DNA of 5,142 nucleotides from Candidatus Hydrogenedentota bacterium. Lineage in GTDB: Bacteria; Hydrogenedentota; Hydrogenedentia; Hydrogenedentales; SLHB01. The translations under genes were made by a program, and so were the position numbers. Each line of letters begins with the position of its first letter. Position 1 is the first letter of the stretch. The stretch spans positions 1-5,142 of the forward strand of contig PWNM01000312.1 of the NCBI GenBank assembly GCA_003557825.1, given 5' to 3'. Positions 1 through 4,868 of the stretch are shown piece after piece. The notes under the pieces were generated by a model. That model did no database searches, was not told the DNA's origin, and saw only the letters and a program-made list of their open reading frames with translations.

Positions 1-2
1 AT

Positions 3-749
3 GTGGGTGACGCGGCCCATCCCTACACGGTGTTTGATTATACCCCCACCCGAAGTCGGGAAGGACCGGAAGCATTCTTGAACGATTTCCGCGGGACTTC
101 AGACGCCCCCCGCTATCTGCAGTGTGACGCCTTTGCCGGGTACAACGGGCTGTTCACCAATGGACAGCATGTACTCGAGGTGGCCTGTTGGGCCCATTCG
201 AGGCGCAAGTTTGTGGATGCCAAAGGCAGCGATCCGGTGCGCGCCCACCAGGCGCTCATCTACATAGGCAACCTGTATGCCGTGGAACGCCAAGCCCGGG
301 AGCTCGACCCGGCTGCGCGTCTGGCGCTGCGGGTAGAGAGGGCCATCCCCATGCTGGAGACCTTCCAGACCTGGTTACTCCAAGCCAAGGCCGACGTACT
401 GCCCAAGAGCCCCATAGGGATGGCCATTGGTTACGCCCTCAGCAACTGGACGGCCCTCGAACGCTATACGACCGATGCCGACCTGGCCATCGACAACAAC
501 GCGGCCGAACAAGCTATCCGCGCGGTCGCTCTCGGACGCAAAAACTGGTTATTCTTCGGCTCCGACCGCGGAGGCTACGCCGCCGCGGTCCACTTCAGCC
601 TGATCGCCAGTGCTCGTCGTCATGGCCTCGACCCCTACGCCTACCTGCGCGACGTCCTCGCCCGCATCCCCACCCAACCCGCCGACCGCATCCACGAACT
701 CTTCCCCGACAACTGGAAAGCCGCCACCCTCGAGCCCCTCAATAGCTAA
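3..749 (+). CDS. tnpC: IS66-family transposase (TnpC), C-terminal half, cut by the window edge
   Basis: This is the DDE transposase of an IS66-type insertion sequence, which catalyses strand cleavage and transfer at the element ends. The reading frame is open to the left edge, so the first codon shown (GTG) is internal. About 248 residues are visible, against roughly 500 for the family. Visible landmarks, counted from the GTG, are the second catalytic Asp in YLQCDAFAGYN (D42), the conserved CWAHSRRKF block (62-70), the catalytic Glu in DNNAAEQAIR (E169), then GRKNWLFFGSDRGG and the C-terminal IS66 segment ending HELFPDNWKAATLEPLNS. The first catalytic Asp (usually in a DETP-like motif) and the N-terminal zinc-finger/HTH region must lie upstream. 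No frameshift or internal stop is seen, so this half is intact. It is followed by the element's right terminal repeat near 845. Confidence 0.95.
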   Translation: MGDAAHPYTVFDYTPTRSREGPEAFLNDFRGTSDAPRYLQCDAFAGYNGLFTNGQHVLEVACWAHSRRKFVDAKGSDPVRAHQALIYIGNLYAVERQARELDPAARLALRVERAIPMLETFQTWLLQAKADVLPKSPIGMAIGYALSNWTALERYTTDADLAIDNNAAEQAIRAVALGRKNWLFFGSDRGGYAAAVHFSLIASARRHGLDPYAYLRDVLARIPTQPADRIHELFPDNWKAATLEPLNS

Positions 750-820
750 TCCCCCGGCAAGAAGCTACGGGTCATTACCCCAAACAGCCCCCGCTTCATC
801 GCCCGAACATCATTCGTAAG

Positions 821-845
821 CACACGGCCTTCACCGGACGGTTAC
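821..845 (+). repeat. IS66 right terminal inverted repeat, copy 1
   Basis: This 25 bp stretch ends in CCGGACGGTTAC and is repeated without a mismatch at 2492-2516. It sits about 70 bp after the transposase stop codon, where an IS66 right end is expected. The outermost bases read GTAAC on the complementary strand, in line with IS66-family termini. Confidence 0.8.
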
Positions 846-895
846 GGATTATCATGATCTGCGACTCGCGGGAGGGGACCGGACCCGCCGATCCC

Positions 896-1753
896 TTATG
901 GGGCCTCTTGTTCTTCCGGTGGGGCTGCCCGTTTGGATGGATCGGCGTCAGGGATGATTTTGCTGTCTTCGCAGTCCCTTCGCTGCCACGAGCGCACATA
1001 CTCCACTTTGAAAACGGCGGGCAGTTCATCGGCTTCGGGAAGCCCAAACCAGTCCGGCATGGTTTCGCTGTCCATGTTCATATACAGCGGTTGATGCCAA
1101 TGGGTATTCTCAAGGGTGCGAATGAGCTGTCCGTCCACATACCACTTGATCGCCTCCTTGTCCCATTCCAAGGCATACATCCGAAACTCATCGGCCAAAT
1201 CGATGGGGGCGTTCCATACCTTGGGAAAGGTCAAATGGTCTTCCACCGTACCCTGATACTCAGGCGTATGAAAGACATGAGCATTCATATGGTAGGCACG
1301 TTCAAGCCCCGGCGCGGCGCCGCCGATCTCGAACACATCGATCTCCGTCCAGATCTCGGGGGTGTGATCATAGAACCAGAACGCACTGCTGGCCCGCGAG
1401 CGCATGGGCTTGCATTTGATTTCAAAATACCCATAGAGACCCCGGCTTCGGCTCTTCACGGCGGCTGTTGTGAACGAGTGGTAGCCCTCGGGCGCATCCT
1501 GCACGATTTCCTCCCGGGCTACCAGACGAAGCATGCCGTCGCCTACGGAGACATTATCCGGAGAAAACAACCCGGGCTCGCGACCTTTCCAACCCGGGTT
1601 ATGGTCATGCCATTTCTCCGTGTCCAGCGCGTCTCCCTTGAATTCATCGCTCAGTTCAAGAACAGGCTCCCAGTCGGCATGAGCGGGCGGCCCGGATCCC
1701 GTTCCTGCTGTAACCGAAATCGCGAGGAGAGTTGAGATAAGCGGGGTAGGCAT
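896..1753 (-). CDS. Secreted GH16-family endo-glycosidase (agarase/porphyranase/carrageenase-like clade)
   Basis: This 285-residue protein is predicted to cut beta-linked polysaccharide chains outside the cytoplasm with retention of configuration. Residues 1-26 form a short, weakly charged signal peptide with an AHA cleavage site before D27. A single GH16 jelly-roll domain spans about 28-257: SDEF near 35-38, FSPDNVSVGDGMLRL at 63-77, GLYGYFEIKCKP at 105-116, and the signature TEIDVFEIGG with E137 as nucleophile, D139 as helper and E142 as acid/base. The extra residue in ExDxxE is the beta-bulge form found in agarases, carrageenases and laminarinases rather than lichenases. The motif ALEWDKEAIKWYVDGQLIR (194-212) is also typical of the family. 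The tail after 258 is charged and Pro-rich, and no carbohydrate-binding module is present. The ATG is supported by AGGAGA 7 nt upstream. It lies downstream of a DUF72 relic on the same strand. The exact GH16 subfamily, and hence the substrate, is inferred and uncertain. Confidence 0.9.
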   Translation of the reverse strand: MPTPLISTLLAISVTAGTGSGPPAHADWEPVLELSDEFKGDALDTEKWHDHNPGWKGREPGLFSPDNVSVGDGMLRLVAREEIVQDAPEGYHSFTTAAVKSRSRGLYGYFEIKCKPMRSRASSAFWFYDHTPEIWTEIDVFEIGGAAPGLERAYHMNAHVFHTPEYQGTVEDHLTFPKVWNAPIDLADEFRMYALEWDKEAIKWYVDGQLIRTLENTHWHQPLYMNMDSETMPDWFGLPEADELPAVFKVEYVRSWQRRDCEDSKIIPDADPSKRAAPPEEQEAP

Positions 1754-1760
1754 CGTACGG

Positions 1761-1766
1761 TCTCCT
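1761..1766 (-). promoter_or_regulatory. Ribosome binding site of the GH16 gene
   Basis: AGGAGA on the minus strand, separated by 7 nt from the ATG at 1753. It fixes the start of the GH16 reading frame and excludes the longer overlapping frame that runs to 2028. Confidence 0.75.
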
Positions 1767-1780
1767 GAATCCAGTTATCT

Positions 1781-2053
1781 TCATGCGACGTCACCAGGCT
1801 TTGATGGTACCATAGCGCCATTTGCGAAATAAGCCTGGCAGTTAGGCGGCGGACCACACTGTAAACGCCATCCTTCAACGGTTGACCCGCGCGGTATGGC
1901 ATAAAAGGTCGCGTCGATTTCCACCGTAGTGAACCGTTCTGCATAGGCTGCGATGAAATCCGATGGTGGGGTTCCGGGAGTATAAAACGGACCTCCCTAA
2001 TCCCGACAGCTCCAGCTTGATGTGCCAAGACGAAGATACGGACTTGATGTCAT
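1781..2053 (-). pseudogene. DUF72 (YecE-like) protein, truncated 5' remnant with in-frame amber stop
   Basis: Read from an ATG at 2053 with a strong Shine-Dalgarno, the frame gives 18 residues (ending YLRLGTSSWSCRD), then TAG at 1997-1999, then continues in the same frame as GGPFYTPGTPPSDF, AAYAERFTTVEIDATFYAIP and RGSTVEGWR before losing similarity and ending at a TGA at 1781. The family pattern is LxxGTSxW...dW.G.FYP......l..YA..F.TVE.D.TFY..P...tv..W, so the match is clear. The amber codon sits where a Trp is usual, which is a single-base change from TGG. Known members are about 240-300 residues, so two thirds of the gene is missing, and the coding match fades between about 1800 and 1865. 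The molecular function of DUF72 proteins is poorly defined. Both the stop and the truncation indicate a dead gene. Confidence 0.8.
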
Positions 2054-2059
2054 CACATG

Positions 2060-2067
2060 CCCCTCCT
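2060..2067 (-). promoter_or_regulatory. Ribosome binding site of the DUF72 relic
   Basis: AGGAGGGG on the minus strand, 6 nt before the ATG at 2053. Such a well-preserved site supports that the relic begins at its original start codon and that only its interior and 3' end have decayed. Confidence 0.65.
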
Positions 2068-2075
2068 GTCTCCTG

Positions 2076-2358
2076 TTGTAAACACTCCGTATCTGTTTGT
2101 TATTGCTCGCACGCTTCGACCATGTATTAGTATGGGTTTTGTACAGCATGCTGCGACCAAATGACCCCGTTACTTACACAACATGAGACCTGTGGAGGCA
2201 AATTTGCGGAACAGAGACTGATTTTGATGGGCTTGATTGGGACTTCCCTAAGCGGTAGATATTCACATCGCCATTGGTCGATTGTCAGAGAGCCCTTGCC
2301 TCATCCCCGCAGCAATTGCTTGTTACTGGCCGCGTAGTCCCTCCAATAGCCGTCTTCT
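2076..2358. other. Stretch with no recognised gene
   Basis: I see no recognisable coding frame, RNA gene or hairpin terminator here. It should hold the former promoter of the DUF72 gene on the minus strand, but no convincing -35/-10 pair with normal spacing was found. From about 2290 rightwards the plus-strand frame may be badly decayed IS66 transposase sequence (LLVTGRVVPP against YLRDVLARIP in the intact copy), too weak to call. Confidence 0.4.
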
Positions 2359-2516
2359 TCATCGGCGAACTCTTCCCTGACAACTGGAAAGCCGCCACCA
2401 TGGAGCCCCTCAACAATGAACCCTTCGGCAGGCAGCTACGTTTCACTGATGCTGAACAGCCCACTTACCAGTCAAAGCCATATGTAAATACCACACGGCC
2501 TTCACCGGACGGTTAC
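2359..2516 (+). mobile_element. Second, diverged IS66 right-end remnant
   Basis: The plus strand encodes GELFPDNWKAATMEPLNN, matching HELFPDNWKAATLEPLNS at the end of the first IS66 transposase, followed by a related but diverged non-coding tail and a terminal repeat identical to copy 1. The position of the copy-1 stop codon TAA aligns with GAA here, so the stop is lost and the frame runs on. The rest of the transposase is absent. This is a solo end in the same orientation as the first element. It is a diverged relative rather than a recent duplicate, because the segment between the coding end and the terminal repeat differs at many positions. Confidence 0.85.
2492..2516 (+). repeat. IS66 right terminal inverted repeat, copy 2
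   Basis: This 25 bp stretch is identical to 821-845 and in direct orientation relative to it, ending CCGGACGGTTAC. The bases after it, GCTTCCGG, would be the 8 bp target duplication if this end was used in a transposition. The perfect match contrasts with the diverged sequence just to its left, consistent with selection on a transposase-binding end or with recent common ancestry of the ends. Confidence 0.8.
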
Positions 2517-2518
2517 GC

Positions 2519-2686
2519 TTCCGGGACGGTTTCTCTATCCTGGAGCTTTGCGACCGGTATATCGATCATTGCAAAGCGTATAATTCCCCACCAATGGCCT
2601 TCACCCCGCCGGGCTTGTGTATATCTTCCGAAAATTCAGGACGACGAAAATTTCAGCCAGCTTATTCTTCGCCAGTAAGGATTTGA
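2519..2686 (+). pseudogene. Possible integrase N-terminal fragment (very weak)
   Basis: Immediately after the second IS66 end, the plus strand reads FRDGFSILELCDRYIDHCKAY and then runs open to a TGA. The pattern SILELCDRYIDHCKAY resembles the SAM-like N-terminal segment of tyrosine recombinases (tv.eL..rYl.h...yy). No catalytic Arg, His or Tyr region follows, and the 3' end overlaps the end of the convergent beta-helix gene, so at best this is a short relic. The assignment rests on about 16 residues by eye and could be chance. Confidence 0.25.
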
Positions 2687-4560
2687 TTCCCCTGTTCTCG
2701 GATTTCCTGGCATTCTTCGAGACGAATCGGCATCGATACCTCTGGATCGGCTGAGCCGGGACCGATGATGTTCTCCCGGATCGTGCCTTCCACTACGCTT
2801 CTCAAATAGATTGCCGAAGCTTTTTGGGCGTTTGGATCGGTGTACCAGTTGTCGATTTGGTTGCCGTAGACGGAGATGTTGCGCGCCACAGCGCCATCAC
2901 CCCGGGTATAAACTCTCACCGCTTCCCAGAAGGTATTTCGAAAAGTATTGTTGCGAATCACCGTATCTCGTGGCAGCGGGCCTTCATAGAAGCTGCCGAT
3001 TTCATTGTTCAGGGAAACGCCGTTGCCCCCGACGCCATCCACAAGATTACCCTCAAAAAGTCCGCCACTGGTACGCGCCAGGAGCGCGTGGCGCCGTTGC
3101 GGGCCGAAGACATTGTTACGCACAATATAGTCCCTACCTGACGCATCGATATTGTAGAGGCCAGTGAAGACCAGTTTTTCAGCGCCCCCGGGAAAGAGGT
3201 CGTTTCCCTGGTGCAGGCCGACATCGGGGATGGGCTTATTCAGTGTGATGATATTCCACTGTCCACGCATTCCTTGTGGCGCGGGTTGGGCTTCAACCGA
3301 CTGCACCACCAACCCATCAATGATCGTCCCCGGCTGTGGCGTATAGGCCATGAGGGTGTCGCCGACACGCGGAGAGAAGTCCAACTCAGCAATCAGATAC
3401 CGATTTTCGCCAAGGTCTTCGCGTATCCAGTATGGGCAAACGGAGATATTGATGGCGTCGTCAAGCAAACCTTCGTATAGGCCATCCTCGATGATCGGCC
3501 CCACCGCGTTGTGCTTGCAATGAAAGCCATCTTTCGGCGTGGTGATCAGGCGGTCGCTGTCAGGCTTGAAGGTAATCTTTACCCCCTTAACATGAATTCG
3601 GCCATGGTTGTCAGTGAGCGCGTGGACCATCCCCCACTTTGCCGTGTAGATGGTATTGTCTTCCAATCGGCAGTTGGCGCTACGGGTGACGTAGAAATTT
3701 GCTCCGTGCCCCCCATACTTAATGGTGATCACAAAGCGATCCCCGGGTTTGAGCTCACGAGCATGTTCCAGGTAGTCGTCCCGGAGTTGCACACGTAAAA
3801 GATTATCGTCTTCATCAGCGCTTGTTACCTCGTTGATGAAAAAATGCATTATCGCTTCGGGTTTGCGCCGGCGCTCCACAGGATCGATACATACGCCCCA
3901 GCCCCAGTCGGGATTTGTTATGCCAATGCGTTGGTAGACCGCCACCGGATTGTCGTAGCCGTCGTGAATCTTCAGCAGGAATGCGCCGTTGTTTTCATCC
4001 ACTTCGGTGATGGTTCCCTGCGTGAAGGGGAGCGGATCGTAGTCAATGACAAAGCCACGCACGGTGACATCTTCGCAATTTTCGAGCTTGAAGAGGTTGT
4101 TCCAGGGATTGTTAATGAGCTTGGCGCCGTTCCCTTCAATCGTGAGCCCTGTGACGCCTTCGAGCGCGATGTGGTAATTTTCTACTGTGCGCGCCAGGCG
4201 ATAACGCTTGTTCTCAAAGAGCACCTGCGCCCCAGGGCCCGCTGTGACGGCCGCCTCCACTGCTTTGCGAATGGCCGGCCCGTCGTCTGTTATGCCGTCG
4301 CCCACAGCGCCATATTGTGCTACGTGAAATGTCATGTCTGCTCCAATCTTGTCTGTGGACTGATGAACATCAGATTCCTCGGCATCAATGGGGACGGCGC
4401 CATAAGAGGAAGGAAGGAATGAGACGAGCAACAGTACACAAAAGGCGCTGATTGCTCTACCTGTATGCCTTGTTATCCTTTGATTTTCTGAATGTAGAGG
4501 GTCGGGTCCCGGTTCACTGGACTTGAACCAACCAGGGTAATTGGGATAGGTAGCCTTCAT
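2662..4560 (-). CDS. Secreted right-handed beta-helix enzyme (Pectate_lyase_3 fold, GH110-like alpha-galactosidase candidate)
   Basis: This 632-residue protein has a hydrophobic export segment AISAFCVLLLVSFLPSSYGA at 36-55, preceded by an unusually long 35-residue n-region, with likely cleavage near 54-55. FHVAQYGAVGDGITDDGPAI (78-97) is the classic entry to Pectate_lyase_3 beta-helices. Coils follow: VTVRGFVIDYDP (165-176), RLEDNTIYTAKWGMV (298-312), RNNVFGPQRRHALLA (481-495), GLFEGNLVDGVGGNGVSL (500-517), RNNTFRNTFWEAVRV (536-550) and a last coil around 593-600. The block KDGFHCKHN (343-351) followed by EGLLDDAINI (363-372) resembles the paired-Asp region of GH110 alpha-1,3-galactosidases, with candidate catalytic D344, D367 and D368. 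Length also suits GH110. The ATG at 4560 is chosen because AGGA lies 6 nt upstream. In-frame ATG at 4575 and TTG at 4614 lack a comparable site. A generic pectate-lyase-fold or GH28-like role remains possible. Its neighbour GH16 supports a galactan theme. Confidence 0.85.
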   Translation of the reverse strand: MKATYPNYPGWFKSSEPGPDPLHSENQRITRHTGRAISAFCVLLLVSFLPSSYGAVPIDAEESDVHQSTDKIGADMTFHVAQYGAVGDGITDDGPAIRKAVEAAVTAGPGAQVLFENKRYRLARTVENYHIALEGVTGLTIEGNGAKLINNPWNNLFKLENCEDVTVRGFVIDYDPLPFTQGTITEVDENNGAFLLKIHDGYDNPVAVYQRIGITNPDWGWGVCIDPVERRRKPEAIMHFFINEVTSADEDDNLLRVQLRDDYLEHARELKPGDRFVITIKYGGHGANFYVTRSANCRLEDNTIYTAKWGMVHALTDNHGRIHVKGVKITFKPDSDRLITTPKDGFHCKHNAVGPIIEDGLYEGLLDDAINISVCPYWIREDLGENRYLIAELDFSPRVGDTLMAYTPQPGTIIDGLVVQSVEAQPAPQGMRGQWNIITLNKPIPDVGLHQGNDLFPGGAEKLVFTGLYNIDASGRDYIVRNNVFGPQRRHALLARTSGGLFEGNLVDGVGGNGVSLNNEIGSFYEGPLPRDTVIRNNTFRNTFWEAVRVYTRGDGAVARNISVYGNQIDNWYTDPNAQKASAIYLRSVVEGTIRENIIGPGSADPEVSMPIRLEECQEIREQGNQILTGEE

Positions 4561-4566
4561 GAAATT

Positions 4567-4570
4567 TCCT
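4567..4570 (-). promoter_or_regulatory. Ribosome binding site of the beta-helix gene
   Basis: AGGA within AAAGGAAATTTC on the minus strand, 6 nt before the ATG at 4560. It lies between two in-frame ATGs and therefore favours the downstream one. It is located directly after the stop codon that ends the IS630-type transposase remnant. Confidence 0.6.
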
Positions 4571-4571
4571 T

Positions 4572-4763
4572 TCATGTTTTGGGGATGATTTTCGGTTCGC
4601 CCCCCGCATAACAATGGTGGGTCGCAATGTCTCCCGTGCGGCGGCGCTGCTGCAAAAGCTTCTTCACCATACCGAGTGAGACGTTATAGCGTTCGACAAT
4701 TTGCAAACGCATACCTTCCTTACGGTCATAGGCCGCAACAATTCGCTCTCGAAGGTCATGCCG
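4572..4763 (-). pseudogene. IS630-type transposase, N-terminal helix-turn-helix remnant
   Basis: The minus-strand frame reads DLRERIVAAYDRKEG, then LQIVERYNVSLGMVKKLLQQ, then RRRTGDIATHHCYAGGEPKIIPKT and a TGA. This follows the N-terminal DNA-binding domain of IS630/Tc1-like transposases (DLRERiv.a...G.s...iA..f.VS...V.k...r.r.tGdiap...gGrkPk). The usual first residues and start codon are missing, because a TAA lies two codons before DLRER. The DDE catalytic domain is absent, so it cannot transpose. Only about 60 residues survive. Similarity runs almost to the stop codon at 4572, 11 bp before the start codon of the beta-helix gene, so the leader of that gene is built on transposon sequence. 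An internal ATG at 4712 could in principle give a 46-residue HTH-containing peptide, but nothing shows that it is made. Confidence 0.75.
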
Positions 4764-4862
4764 TTAAGTATTCATATACTTCTTATATCAGAAAAGAATT
4801 AGATATTGCTACATATTTATTTAAATTGATCATTCACATACTATGCATCACTATCTTGCATG
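4764..4862. promoter_or_regulatory. AT-rich spacer, possible promoter region
   Basis: This stretch of about 100 bp is conspicuously AT-rich compared with both flanks. It is the only low-GC stretch upstream of the beta-helix gene, about 200 bp from its ATG, and is a reasonable place for a promoter. No strong consensus pair was found on the minus strand. On the plus strand TTGATC (4826-4831) and CACTAT (4849-4854) are 17 bp apart, a weak sigma-70-like pair pointing away from the gene. It may equally be a relic of the inserted element's flank. Confidence 0.25.
4766..4781. repeat. Short perfect inverted repeat next to the IS630 remnant
   Basis: AAGTAT (4766-4771) and ATACTT (4776-4781) are perfect inverted copies separated by 4 bp. 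They lie just outside the point where transposase similarity starts. This could be a protein-binding site or chance in AT-rich DNA. It lacks the GC-rich stem and T-run of an intrinsic terminator. Confidence 0.3.
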
Positions 4863-4868
4863 TTCACT

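Larger units (their letters stand above)
1..845 (+). mobile_element. IS66-family insertion sequence, right (3') portion
   Basis: The segment holds the 3' half of tnpC, a roughly 70 bp non-coding tail and a terminal repeat ending CCGGACGGTTAC at 845. Read from outside inwards the end begins GTAACCGTCCGG, matching the GTAA-type ends known for IS66 elements. The left end, the tnpA and tnpB genes if present, and the target duplication lie outside the window. IS66 elements usually duplicate 8 bp of target, which here would be GGATTATC just after 845 if this end was the one used. Confidence 0.85.

Noticed and set aside
188..745. Second plus-strand open frame within the IS66 transposase
   Set aside because: Its Arg/Pro-rich translation is typical of an out-of-frame reading of a GC-rich gene. 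The IS66 motifs are in the other frame.
866..895. GC-rich GGGACCGGACCC-type sequence as a terminator for the GH16 gene
   Set aside because: The repeats are mostly direct (GGTCC GGTCC), no stable stem of useful length forms, and no T-run follows on the minus strand.
854..1735. Long plus-strand open frame of 293 codons
   Set aside because: It is exactly antisense to the GH16 gene, which has a signal peptide, catalytic motif and ribosome binding site. The plus-strand translation shows no family resemblance.
1651..2028. Minus-strand open frame of 125 codons overlapping the GH16 start
   Set aside because: It runs in a different frame across the DUF72 relic and the GH16 5' end. The DUF72 family match is in another frame, so this is a shadow.
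2596..2605. GGCCTTCACC, shared with both IS66 terminal repeats, as a possible third IS66 end
   Set aside because: Only 10 bp match and the GGTTAC terminus is missing, so chance is the better explanation.
2274..2678. Plus-strand chimeric frame with an IS66 C-terminus in the middle
   Set aside because: It arises because the IS66 relic lost its stop codon. There is no start signal, the flanking residues are not family-like, and it overlaps the end of the convergent enzyme gene.
3844..4422. Plus-strand open frame of 192 codons
   Set aside because: Antisense to the beta-helix gene, with no motif and no ribosome binding site. The other plus-strand frames between 2811 and 3798 are rejected for the same reason.
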